Positions 25,864 to 34,178 of a stretch of 64,000 nucleotides of DNA are shown here, piece by piece. Under the pieces are notes generated by a model. That model searched no databases and was not told the origin of the DNA. It worked only from the letters and a program-made list of their open reading frames with translations. Position 1 is the first letter of the stretch; each line of letters starts with the position of its first letter. A program made the translations under genes and the position numbers. The stretch is from Mycolicibacterium neoaurum VKM Ac-1815D (GTDB lineage Bacteria > Actinomycetota > Actinomycetes > Mycobacteriales > Mycobacteriaceae): positions 4,960,001 to 5,024,000 of the forward strand of contig NC_023036.2 of NCBI RefSeq assembly GCF_000317305.3. Reading direction: 5' to 3'.

Positions 25864-26445
25864 ATGGTTGTGCTCGGGCTCGCCGTCGGCAACGGGCCGA
25901 CGGCCTTCGATGATTCGGCGCTGACGGTGCTGCAGCGCATCTTCGGTCGCGAGCCGATCTGGATGCTCTACTTCAGCTGGTCGCTGACGATGATGGTGAC
26001 GCTGGCCATCGCGGTGCTGATCGCGCTGATCCGACGGCGGTGGCGGCTGGCGGTGGTGGTGGCCCTCTGCCCGCTGGTGTCGGTGCTCATCACCCGGCTG
26101 CTCAAACCGCTGTTCGGCCGCTACAAGGGCGATGCGTTGGCCTATCCGAGCGGGCACACCACGGTCGCGATCACCGTGACGGCGATGCTCGTGGTGGCCA
26201 CCGGTTATGTGCTGTGGGTGACCCTGCTGGCCGGGGTGGTCGGGGTGATCGGTGCCCTGAGCATGGCGACCACCGATCTGCACTACCTGACCGACAACAT
26301 CGGTTCGGTGTTCTTCGCCACCGCGATGGTGTGCCTGGCCATCCTGGCCGCCGGGCCTCAGGCCGTGGCGTCCGCGGCGGCCCGGCCCGCGGCCCGGCCG
26401 GAGAACACGCAACCGCCGAGGAACGTGCCCTCCAAGGAGCGGTAA
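25864..26445 (+). CDS. PAP2-family phosphatase
   Basis: A membrane phosphatase, probably acting on lipid phosphates. It has about five helices with motif C2 as YPSGHT and a C3-like DLHYLTD (the usual SR before it is replaced by TT). ATG 25864 is the first standard start, but it cuts the first hydrophobic helix. The frame runs back to a CTG at 25813 that overlaps the previous stop as CTGA, so the true start may be there. The basic tail overlaps the convergent FAD gene by 88 bases. Confidence 0.78.
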   Translation: MVVLGLAVGNGPTAFDDSALTVLQRIFGREPIWMLYFSWSLTMMVTLAIAVLIALIRRRWRLAVVVALCPLVSVLITRLLKPLFGRYKGDALAYPSGHTTVAITVTAMLVVATGYVLWVTLLAGVVGVIGALSMATTDLHYLTDNIGSVFFATAMVCLAILAAGPQAVASAAARPAARPENTQPPRNVPSKER

Positions 26446-28001
26446 CCGTGCACGCCGCCACCGCCGAATCCGGCGGCTTCCCCGGCGGCGTAGAGCCCGT
26501 CGAAGACCGAGCCGTCCGGGCGCAGCGCGCGGGCCTGCAGGTCGGTTTCCAGACCGCCCAACGACTTCCTGGTCAGGATGTGCAGTTTCACCGCGATCAG
26601 CGGCCCTGCCTTCGGGTCGGTCAGCCGGTGCGGCGCGACCACCCGAGCGATCCGGTCCGGCAGATACTCGCGGGCACCGCGGATCGCGGTGATCTGGCTG
26701 TCCTTGCTGAACTTGTTGGCAACCTCCCGGTCGCGCGCGGTGACCTCGGCCTCGACGGTGGCGTAGTCCAGCGGTTCGACGTCGGGCACACCGTTCATCG
26801 CGGCAACCAGCTCTCGCAACGTGTTCCCGGTGACGAAGTCGACACCCTTGTCGACGAAGGCTCGCACCGGCGCCGGTCCGCCGTCGCGTCCGCGGGCGAG
26901 CACCGCCCGGATACTGCGTCCGGTCAGATCGGGGTTCTGTTCCTGGCCGGACAGCCCGAACTCCTTGGCGATGATGCGGGCGTTGAGCACGAACCAGGTG
27001 TAGTCCTGGCCGGTGGTGGCGATGTACTCCAGCGTGCCCAGGGTGTCGAAGCCCGGGTACAGCGGCACCGGGAGGCGTTTGCCGGTGGCGTCGAGCCACA
27101 GCGACGACGGGCCGGGCAGGATGCGGATGCCGTGGTCGGGCCAGATCGGGTCGTAGTTGGTGATGCCCTCGGTGTAGTGCCACATCCGGTCGCTGTTGAT
27201 GATGCTCGCGCCTGCGGACTCACTGATCTGCAGCATGCGGCCGTCGACGTGGGCGGGCACCCCGGACAGCAGCTGCTTGGGCACCCGGCCCATCCTGGCC
27301 GGCCAGTTCTTGCGCACCAGCTCGTGATTACCGCCGATACCGCCGCTGGCCACGATGACAGCCTGGGCGCGGAACGCGAACTCGCCGACGGTGTTGCGTG
27401 ACGACGGCGCACCGCGGGGTGCGTCGGAGGGCTCCAGTACCGCGCCGCGCACCCCGACCACCGACCCGTCCTCGACGATCAGCTCGTCGACGCGGTGACG
27501 GTGGGCGAACGTGGCCCGCGGTTGGCGATGCAACCGGCGCGCGAACACGTCGACCAGCGCGGGCCCGGTTCCCCAGGTGATGTGGAAGCGGGGCACCGAG
27601 TTGCCGTGGCCGAGCGCGCCGTAGCCGCCGCGTTCGGCCCAGCCGACCATCGCGAAGGTCTGCAACCCGCGCTCACGCAACCAGCTGCGCTTCTCGCCCG
27701 CGGCGAAGTCGACATAGGCGTGTGCCCACTGGCGGGGCCAGTGGTCCTCCTCGCGGTCGAAACCCGCGCTGCCCAGCCAGTCCTGCAGCGCAAGTTCGTG
27801 GCTGTCGCGGATACCGAGGCGGCGCTGCTCGGGGCTGTCGACCAGGAAGAGCCCGCCGAAGGACCAGTACGCCTGGCCGCCGATGTTGGCGGCGTTCTCC
27901 TGATCGACGATCAGTACGCGGCGTCCGCGTTCGATCAGCTCCGCAGCGGCGACCAGTCCGGCCAGTCCTGCACCCACCACGATCACATCGGCATCAGCCA
28001 T
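26358..28001 (-). CDS. FAD-dependent dehydrogenase (3-ketosteroid dehydrogenase/fumarate-reductase fold)
   Basis: A 547-residue flavoprotein with the N-terminal Rossmann motif DVIVVGAGLAGLVAAAEL, GQAYWSFGGLFL typical of this group, IVASGGIGGNHELVRKNWP, and the C-terminal FAD motif GLYAAGEAAGFGGGGVHGYRSLEGT. It probably desaturates or reduces a cyclic ketone or steroid; the substrate is not determined. ATG 28001 with TAGGTT 7 bases upstream indicates leaderless translation. Position matches Rv0785. Confidence 0.85.
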   Translation of the reverse strand: MADADVIVVGAGLAGLVAAAELIERGRRVLIVDQENAANIGGQAYWSFGGLFLVDSPEQRRLGIRDSHELALQDWLGSAGFDREEDHWPRQWAHAYVDFAAGEKRSWLRERGLQTFAMVGWAERGGYGALGHGNSVPRFHITWGTGPALVDVFARRLHRQPRATFAHRHRVDELIVEDGSVVGVRGAVLEPSDAPRGAPSSRNTVGEFAFRAQAVIVASGGIGGNHELVRKNWPARMGRVPKQLLSGVPAHVDGRMLQISESAGASIINSDRMWHYTEGITNYDPIWPDHGIRILPGPSSLWLDATGKRLPVPLYPGFDTLGTLEYIATTGQDYTWFVLNARIIAKEFGLSGQEQNPDLTGRSIRAVLARGRDGGPAPVRAFVDKGVDFVTGNTLRELVAAMNGVPDVEPLDYATVEAEVTARDREVANKFSKDSQITAIRGAREYLPDRIARVVAPHRLTDPKAGPLIAVKLHILTRKSLGGLETDLQARALRPDGSVFDGLYAAGEAAGFGGGGVHGYRSLEGTFLGGCVFSGRAAGRAAADATA

Positions 28002-28008
28002 GCCGACA

Positions 28009-28014
28009 AACCTA
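28009..28014 (-). promoter_or_regulatory. -10 hexamer for the leaderless FAD dehydrogenase gene
   Basis: TAGGTT on the minus strand ends 7 bases before ATG 28001. Confidence 0.5.
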
Positions 28015-28017
28015 GCC

Positions 28018-28722
28018 TCAGGCGGCGGCGGTGAGGGCGGGATCGGCCTCCCACCGGTAGATGTCGGGGCGACAGCCCTGGCCGAGGGCACGATCGATGG
28101 CGTCGAAGACGGCACGGCGCGGGCCGGTCTCGGCCAGCTGGCGGGCCGAGACCACCAGCCGCACGGTGCCGCCCCGGCGAGCGGTGCGTTCGGCGGAGAG
28201 CACCAGCGTGCGACACCACCACGGCTCGGTCAGGAAGCCGGCACCGATGCCGAGCACCCGGGTCCGCTCGGTGCGGCCACGGACCAGGTCGGTGACACCG
28301 GTGAGGCCGGCCAGCAAGCGGAAGCCGTTGCGCGGCAATGCCGCGACGGCGCCGTCGGATACCGTCCACCCGGGTGCGGCGAACAGTCGGGTGCGTAGCC
28401 CGAGGTGTTCCATCGCCCGGTCGGCGCCCAGCAGCCGCAGATTCGCCTCGTGTGCGGGCAGCGTGGCGAACTCGCTGCGGCGCTTCTTGGTGGCGGCCTC
28501 GTCGAACCCGTGCAGCACGATGGCGTCCCCGGCGGCGCGCCGCTCGGCCAGCCAGCCCACCGTCCGCGGATCGTGCTCCAGCCGGTAGCCGCCCTTCAGG
28601 CGCGGAGCGACCAGCAGCGACACCGGGATGCCGCGGTTGTCGAGGTCCTCGCAGAACTCATCCGCTGCGGCCAGGGTGCGGTCCCTGATCCCGGAGATCG
28701 AGACGATCAGTTCGGCAGTCAC
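28018..28722 (-). CDS. DUF2334 polysaccharide-deacetylase-like protein
   Basis: A 234-residue protein with a NodB-like barrel pattern: ELIVSISGIRD, VSLLVAPRLKGGYRL, GDAIVLHGFDEAA (motif-2-like His) and FAAPGWTVSDGAVAALPRNGFR. It lacks a signal peptide. The first motif Asp pair is replaced by SGIRD, so deacetylase activity is uncertain. GTG 28722 has CAGACT 6 bases upstream. Confidence 0.75.
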   Translation of the reverse strand: MTAELIVSISGIRDRTLAAADEFCEDLDNRGIPVSLLVAPRLKGGYRLEHDPRTVGWLAERRAAGDAIVLHGFDEAATKKRRSEFATLPAHEANLRLLGADRAMEHLGLRTRLFAAPGWTVSDGAVAALPRNGFRLLAGLTGVTDLVRGRTERTRVLGIGAGFLTEPWWCRTLVLSAERTARRGGTVRLVVSARQLAETGPRRAVFDAIDRALGQGCRPDIYRWEADPALTAAA

Positions 28723-28781
28723 ACCCGCAGTCTGGCAACGTCAGGTGTCGCGACGGTTGCGAACACCCGGACGCCAGTTGG

Positions 28782-29270
28782 CTATCTGGGGAGCACGGCC
28801 TCGATGGCGCTGAGCACCTCGGGGTCATTGGGTTCGGTGCGCGGCCGGAACCGGTTGACCACCGTGCCGTCCGGCCCGATCAGGAACTTCTCGAAGTTCC
28901 ACTGGACATCACCCGCCGTTCCCTCGGCATCGGCGGACCTGGTGAGCTCCGCGTAGAGCGGGTGCCGGTCGGCACCGTTGACATCGGTCTTGGCCAGCAG
29001 CGGGAAGGTCACCCCGTAGGTCGAGGAGCAGAAGGATTGGATCTCCTCGGCGGTGCCGGGCTCCTGTCCCATGAACTGGTTGCACGGCACCCCGACCACG
29101 GTGAGACCGCGCGCGGCGTAGTCGCGCGCCAGCCTCTCCAGGGCGGCGTACTGCGGGGTCAGACCGCATTTGGAGGCAACATTGACCACCAGCGTTGCGC
29201 CGTCGGACAATTCGCTCAGCGTCGCGGTACCGCCATCGAGCATGGTCAGCGGGATGTTGTGCAGGCTCAC
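28782..29270 (-). CDS. Glutathione-peroxidase-family thiol peroxidase
   Basis: A 162-residue Cys-type GPx. Peroxidatic Cys is in VNVASKCGLTPQY; the supporting motifs PCNQFMGQEPG and WNFEKFLIGPDG (Trp, Asn) are present. It most likely uses thioredoxin or mycothiol rather than glutathione, which mycobacteria lack. GTG 29270 is chosen because TAGCGT lies 7 bases upstream; ATG 29273 would be one codon earlier. Confidence 0.9.
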   Translation of the reverse strand: MSLHNIPLTMLDGGTATLSELSDGATLVVNVASKCGLTPQYAALERLARDYAARGLTVVGVPCNQFMGQEPGTAEEIQSFCSSTYGVTFPLLAKTDVNGADRHPLYAELTRSADAEGTAGDVQWNFEKFLIGPDGTVVNRFRPRTEPNDPEVLSAIEAVLPR

Positions 29271-29277
29271 CATCTCG

Positions 29278-29283
29278 ACGCTA
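29278..29283 (-). promoter_or_regulatory. -10 hexamer for the GPx-family gene
   Basis: TAGCGT on the minus strand ends 7 bases before GTG 29270. Confidence 0.5.
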
Positions 29284-29303
29284 GCGGCCGATCCTGCCCG
29301 ACG

Positions 29304-31574
29304 CTAGAGTTTGGGTCCGCCGAACAGGCTGTGCACCTGTCCCTGCCCGTGGTTGTCCGGGTCCGCGGTGGCCAGGATCCAGGCGTACTGGAAGGCCGCT
29401 TCCTTCCAGCGCTCGTACCGGCCGCTGATCCCGCCGTGCCCGGCGACCATCTCGGTCTTGAGCAGCACCCTGGCGGTATCGGGAGCCAGTTGCGCGTGCC
29501 GCAGGGCGGCGACCCACTTGGCCGGTTCGGTGTAGTAGACCCTGGTGTCGTTGAGCGAGGTCATCGCCAGCACGGCCGGGTAGTCCAGGGACGCGACGTT
29601 CTCGTACGGCGAGTACGCCTTCATGTACTCGTAGACATCCTTGTCCGCCAGCGGGTTTCCCCATTCGTCCCATTCGGTGACGGTCAGCGGCAGGGACGGA
29701 TCCAAGATGGTGGTCAGCGGGTCGACGAACGGCACCTGGGCCAGCACCCCGGCGAACAGGTGCGGGGCGATGTTGAGCACCGCACCGACCAGCAGACCAC
29801 CGGCGCTGCCGCCGAGTGCGACCAGATTGCTGGGCCGGGTCAGGTCGGTGGTGATCAGGTGCTCGGCAACGGCGACGAAGTCGGTGAAGGAGTTGGTCTT
29901 CTTGAGCAGCTTGCCGTCCTCGTACCAGGGCCGCCCCAACTCGCCACCGCCGCGGACATGCGCGACGGCGAACACCATGCCGCGGTCCAGCAGCGACAGC
30001 CGCGCGATGGAAAACCGCGGGTCCTCGCAGGATTCGTAGGCGCCGTACCCGTACAACAGCGTCGGCGCGGGGAAAGCCAAGCCGGCCCGGTGCACGATCG
30101 AGATCGGGATCCGCGCACCGTCGGCGGCGACGGCCCAATCGCGGCGTTCGACGTAATCCTCCGGCCGGTAGTCCCCGAGCACGGGTTGCTCGCGCAGCAG
30201 CGTCCGCTCGCCGGTGACCAGATCCAGGTCGTAGATGCGCACCGGGATCACCCAGGACACCGCGCCGACCCGCAGCTTCGGCGAGGACCAGTTGGGGTTG
30301 CCGCCCAGCCCCGCCGACATCAGCTCGGATTCGAACGCGATCTCGGTCGGCGCTCCATAGGAGCCGTCGGATCCGATGGGCCACAGCTGAATACGGGGTA
30401 ACGCCTCGCGGCGGTAGCTGACCACCAGATGCGTCGAGAAGGCGTCGACCCCGTCGAGGCGGACATCGTCGCGGTGCTCGATCAGCGTCCTGAACGCCGT
30501 CGGGTCGCTGACCGGTGCGTCGACGAGGGTGAAGTTGACCGCGCCGTCGTTGTGCAGGATCAGGAAGCGATCCTCACCGCCGACCACCGCGTGCTCGACG
30601 GAGTACTCCACGCCGTCGCGCCGCGGCAGGACGACCGTGAACGGCGCTTCCGGATCGGCGGCATCGGCGTAGCGGATCTCGGTGGTGATCGCACTGCCCG
30701 CGGCGATGATGACGTACTTGTCGCTGCGGGTGCGCCCGACGCCGAGCCAATACCGTTCGTCTGCCTCGTGATACACCTTCTGGGCGGGCAACCCGGAGCC
30801 GAGGCGGTGCCGCCACACCGTGTCCGGACGCCATGCGTCGTCGACGGTGACGTAGTACACCGACTGGTTGTCCGCACCCCAGGTCGCCCCGGAGCCGATG
30901 CCGACGATGGTGTCCTCGTAGAGCTGGTTGGTGCGTAAGTCCTTGAACCGCAGGGTATACCGCTCGTCACCCTTGACATCCACCGAGTAGGCCAGGATGT
31001 TGCCGTCGACGCTGACGCTGACCGCGCCGAGGGAGAAGAACTCGTGGCCTTCGGCCTCGACGTTCTCGTCGAGCAGGATCTGCTCACCGGCGACGGCGGT
31101 GTTCTCGTCGAGCTCGGGGGGCGTCCAGTCATCCGGATCGCTGATCGGGCAACGGCAGTGCACGCCGTACTGCTTGCCCTCGAAGCTTCGCGCGTAGTAC
31201 CACCAGTTGCCGCGCCGGGTCGGGATGGAGAGATCGGTCTCCTTGGTGCGCGCCTTGATCTCGTCGAATATCCGCTGCCGCAGCGGCGCCAGGACCGCGG
31301 TGGCCGCCTCGGTGTGTGCGTTCTCGGCCTCCAGATGCGCGATGACCTCTGGGTTGTCCTTCTCGCGCAACCATTCGTAGGGATCGATGAACACATCCCC
31401 GTGGTGCTCGCGGCGGTGCTCGACCCGCTTGGCCACCGGGGCCGGTGCGGCGGCCAGGTCGCGAGCGTCGCTCGCCGGCTGTTGATTCGCTCCGCGAGCG
31501 TCGCTCATCGGCTGTTGATTCGCTCCGCGAGCGTCGCTCATCGGCTGTTGATTCGCTCCGCGAGCGTCGCTCAT
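29304..31574 (-). CDS. ptrB: Oligopeptidase B (S9A family)
   Basis: A 756-residue serine peptidase cleaving small peptides after basic residues. An N-terminal beta-propeller (about 40-430) precedes the hydrolase domain, with the Ser in LGGSAGGLLVGAVLN, Asp near LAMTSLNDTRVYY and His in VAGHGGISGRYERW. ATG overlaps the purC stop (ATGA). The first 33 residues come from three copies of a 33-bp repeat encoding MSDARGANQQP, each with its own in-frame ATG except the last. The M. tuberculosis locus has split ptrBa/ptrBb; here the gene is intact. Confidence 0.93.
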   Translation of the reverse strand: MSDARGANQQPMSDARGANQQPMSDARGANQQPASDARDLAAAPAPVAKRVEHRREHHGDVFIDPYEWLREKDNPEVIAHLEAENAHTEAATAVLAPLRQRIFDEIKARTKETDLSIPTRRGNWWYYARSFEGKQYGVHCRCPISDPDDWTPPELDENTAVAGEQILLDENVEAEGHEFFSLGAVSVSVDGNILAYSVDVKGDERYTLRFKDLRTNQLYEDTIVGIGSGATWGADNQSVYYVTVDDAWRPDTVWRHRLGSGLPAQKVYHEADERYWLGVGRTRSDKYVIIAAGSAITTEIRYADAADPEAPFTVVLPRRDGVEYSVEHAVVGGEDRFLILHNDGAVNFTLVDAPVSDPTAFRTLIEHRDDVRLDGVDAFSTHLVVSYRREALPRIQLWPIGSDGSYGAPTEIAFESELMSAGLGGNPNWSSPKLRVGAVSWVIPVRIYDLDLVTGERTLLREQPVLGDYRPEDYVERRDWAVAADGARIPISIVHRAGLAFPAPTLLYGYGAYESCEDPRFSIARLSLLDRGMVFAVAHVRGGGELGRPWYEDGKLLKKTNSFTDFVAVAEHLITTDLTRPSNLVALGGSAGGLLVGAVLNIAPHLFAGVLAQVPFVDPLTTILDPSLPLTVTEWDEWGNPLADKDVYEYMKAYSPYENVASLDYPAVLAMTSLNDTRVYYTEPAKWVAALRHAQLAPDTARVLLKTEMVAGHGGISGRYERWKEAAFQYAWILATADPDNHGQGQVHSLFGGPKL
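31461..31574 (-). repeat. 33-bp tandem repeat at the ptrB start
   Basis: Three full copies and a 15-base partial copy. The two central copies are identical; the one farthest into the gene differs at two bases. Each carries GGAGCG, an ATG and the palindrome GAGCGACGCTC. Copy number could vary without breaking the frame. Confidence 0.95.
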
Positions 31575-32470
31575 GCGCCAATCCAATCGGAGAAACTCAA
31601 ACCCGAAATCCTCTCGTAGGCCTCTATATAGCGGGCCCGGGTGGCGGCCGCGATCTCGGCGGGCAGCGGCGGCGGTGGCGCGTCACCGTTACGGTCCCAC
31701 CCCGAGTCCGGCCCGGTCAGCCAGTTGCGGACGAACTGCTTGTCATAGCTGGGCTGCACCACGCCCTCCTGGTAGGAGTCCGCGGGCCAGTAACGCGACG
31801 AGTCCGGGGTCAGCACCTCGTCGGCGAGCACCAGTTCACCGGCGGTGTCCCCACTGGTCGATATGCCGAACTCGAACTTGGTGTCGGCGAGGATGATGCC
31901 CTTGCTCAACGCGTGCTCGGCGGCGCGGCTGTAGATGTTCAGCGTCGCCTCACGCAGCCGGTCGGCGCGCTGCGCGCCCACCAGCTCGACGACCGCGTCG
32001 AAGGAGACATTCTCGTCGTGGGCGCCGATCTCGGCCTTGGTCGCCGGGGTGAACAACGGCTCGGCGAACTTGCTGGCCTCGACCAGACCGGTGGGCAGCG
32101 CGATCCCGCACACCGACCCCGAGCGCTGGTAGTCCAGCAGCCCCGAACCGGTCAGGTAGCCGCGCGCCACACACTCCACCGGCAGCATCTCCAATGCGCG
32201 GACCACCAGGGCGCGGCCCAGCACCTCCTGGGGGATGCGCTCGTCGTCCGGCGGTCCGGCCAGGTGGTTGGGCACGGCGAGGTGGTCGAAGAAGAAGACG
32301 CTCATCGCGGTGAGGATCCGGCCCTTGTCCGGAATCTCGGTGTCCAGGATGTGGTCGAACGCCGAGATGCGGTCGGAGGCGACGAACAGCAGGTGGTCGG
32401 CGTCGATGCGGTACAACTCGCGTACCTTGCCGCTGGCCAGGTGCTGGTAGTCGGTCAGAGCTGGGCGCAT
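31571..32470 (-). CDS. purC: Phosphoribosylaminoimidazole-succinocarboxamide synthase
   Basis: SAICAR synthase, 299 residues, joining aspartate to CAIR with ATP. Motifs: GKVRELYRIDADHLLFVASDRISAFDHI (split here: GKVRELY, SDRISAFD), VECVARGYLTGSG, DTKFEFGI and DEVLTPDSSRYWP. Its stop overlaps the ptrB start. Confidence 0.97.
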   Translation of the reverse strand: MRPALTDYQHLASGKVRELYRIDADHLLFVASDRISAFDHILDTEIPDKGRILTAMSVFFFDHLAVPNHLAGPPDDERIPQEVLGRALVVRALEMLPVECVARGYLTGSGLLDYQRSGSVCGIALPTGLVEASKFAEPLFTPATKAEIGAHDENVSFDAVVELVGAQRADRLREATLNIYSRAAEHALSKGIILADTKFEFGISTSGDTAGELVLADEVLTPDSSRYWPADSYQEGVVQPSYDKQFVRNWLTGPDSGWDRNGDAPPPPLPAEIAAATRARYIEAYERISGLSFSDWIGA

Positions 32471-32500
32471 TGACCCACCCTATGTGCTGGGATCAATTCC

Positions 32501-33112
32501 ATGAGACTGCGGTACCTGCCCTATGCCACCAAGCCCGGCCGGTTGCTGGCCCAGATCGTCAGCGATGTCGTCGTCATCGGATGGACCGTGATCTGGGTGC
32601 TGGTGGGCAGCGCGGTGTACGCCGCCGTGGCCACCATCGCCGAGGTGGGCCGTCAGGTGCACGACGGCGCCGACGGTGTGTCCGGCAGCCTGGACTCCGC
32701 CGGGAACAGCGTCGACGGTGTGCCGCTGATCGGCAACGGGTTGAGCGGCCCGCTGCGGGCCGCCGGCGATGCCGCCGCCGAGATTGCCGGTGCCGGTCAG
32801 AATCTCGATTCCACGGCAACCTGGCTGGCCTGGGTGCTGGCGGTCGCGGTTGCGGCGACACCGATCCTCGCAGTGGCGATGCCGTGGCTCTACCTGCGGA
32901 TTCGGTTCTTCCGCCGCAAGTTGACGGTGCTCACGCTGGCCTCGACGCATGCCGGGCAGGAACTGTTGGCCATGCGGGCGCTGGCCAACCGCCCGCTGGC
33001 GAAGCTGACGGCGGTGGATCCCGATCCGATCGGTGCGTGGCGCCGTGACGACCGCCCCGCCATCCGCGGTCTGGCGTTGCTCGAACTACACGCGGCGGGC
33101 GTGCGCCTGTAG
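32501..33112 (+). CDS. Conserved mycobacterial membrane protein
   Basis: A 203-residue protein with two long hydrophobic segments (about 22-50 and 108-132) flanking a Gly/Ser/Asp-rich loop (DGADGVSGSLDSAGNSVDG) predicted outside, and a basic cytosolic C-terminal region. Function unknown; position matches Rv0779c. No clear ribosome site precedes ATG 32501. Confidence 0.72.
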   Translation: MRLRYLPYATKPGRLLAQIVSDVVVIGWTVIWVLVGSAVYAAVATIAEVGRQVHDGADGVSGSLDSAGNSVDGVPLIGNGLSGPLRAAGDAAAEIAGAGQNLDSTATWLAWVLAVAVAATPILAVAMPWLYLRIRFFRRKLTVLTLASTHAGQELLAMRALANRPLAKLTAVDPDPIGAWRRDDRPAIRGLALLELHAAGVRL

Positions 33113-33146
33113 GGAGGTGGGCCCGCACGGCCACCGGACGGTGAGT

Positions 33147-33152
33147 TAGCGT
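33147..33152 (+). promoter_or_regulatory. -10 hexamer for the siderophore permease operon
   Basis: TAGCGT ends 6 bases before ATG 33159. Confidence 0.5.
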
Positions 33153-33158
33153 GCCCTT

Positions 33159-34178
33159 ATGTCGTCGGCCGTCGCAGTCAGCGTGCGCGACCGCCGGCCC
33201 GCCGGTCTGCTCCTGGCCATCGCGGCGCTGGGGCTGATGTGCGTGCTCAGCCTGGCGATCGGCACCGAGAGCGTCGCGCTCTCGACGGTATGGCAGGCCG
33301 TGACCGATTACACCGACACCGGCAATCAGTGGATCGTGCACGACCTGCGCATCCCGCGCACCGTGCTGGGCATCGTGGTCGGCATCGCACTCGGCCTGTC
33401 CGGGGCCTTGATCCAGGGCCTGACGCGTAATCCGTTGGCGGACAGCCAGATCCTGGGCATCGACGCCGTCGCCGGACTGTTCGTCGTCGCAGCGATCGCG
33501 TTCCTGCACATGAGTTCGCTGCTGACCTACGTCTGGTTCGCCTTCCTCGGCGCGGCGGTCGCCATGGTGCTGGTCTACCTGGTCGGAGCCGCCGGTCGCG
33601 CCGTCGTGACCCCGGTGCGGATGCTGTTGGCCGGCGTCGCGGTGGGTGCGGTGGCCGACGGCGTCTCCTTCACCATCCGGTTGCAGAACCCGCGGGCCTT
33701 CGACTCCATGCGATTCTGGGACGCCGGCGCGCTCGACGGTCGTGGACTGGACACCATCTGGGTCGTGACGCCGTTCATCGTGGTGGGCGCGGTGCTGTGC
33801 TTCTACGTCAGTCGCGGACTCAACGCGATCGCACTCGGTGATGATCTGGCCGTCGCCATGGGCGGCAACATCACGCGGACCCGGGTGCTCGGGCTGATCG
33901 CGGTGACGCTGCTGGCCGGGGCGGCCACCGCCGCAGCCGGTCCGATCGGCTTCGTCGGGTTGATGGTCCCCCATGCGGTGCGCTGGTTCACCGGCCCGGA
34001 CTGGCGGTGGATCTGCGCCTTCTGTGTGGTCGCCGGGCCCGCGCTGCTGCTGGCCGCAGATATCGTCGGGCGCGTGGTGGTGCCGCCCGGCGAGCTACCG
34101 GCCGGCATCGTCACCGCGTTCCTCGGCGCCCCGGTCCTGATCTGGCTGGTGCGCCGCACCCGGGCGAGCGCCCTGTGA
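33159..34178 (+). CDS. Fe-siderophore ABC transporter permease (FecCD family), first subunit
   Basis: A 339-residue polytopic permease with about nine to ten helices and the FecCD/BtuC patterns RIPRTVLGIVVGIALGLSGALIQGLTRNPLADSQILGI and GPIGFVGLMVPHAVRW (coupling region). It starts leaderless and its stop overlaps the next permease start (GTGA). Confidence 0.9.
   Translation: MSSAVAVSVRDRRPAGLLLAIAALGLMCVLSLAIGTESVALSTVWQAVTDYTDTGNQWIVHDLRIPRTVLGIVVGIALGLSGALIQGLTRNPLADSQILGIDAVAGLFVVAAIAFLHMSSLLTYVWFAFLGAAVAMVLVYLVGAAGRAVVTPVRMLLAGVAVGAVADGVSFTIRLQNPRAFDSMRFWDAGALDGRGLDTIWVVTPFIVVGAVLCFYVSRGLNAIALGDDLAVAMGGNITRTRVLGLIAVTLLAGAATAAAGPIGFVGLMVPHAVRWFTGPDWRWICAFCVVAGPALLLAADIVGRVVVPPGELPAGIVTAFLGAPVLIWLVRRTRASAL

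Noticed and set aside
33141..33160. Weak IdeR-like match (TTAGCGTGCCCTTA) before the siderophore permease
   Set aside because: Only about 9 of 19 positions agree with the IdeR consensus, and TAGCGT is explained by the -10.
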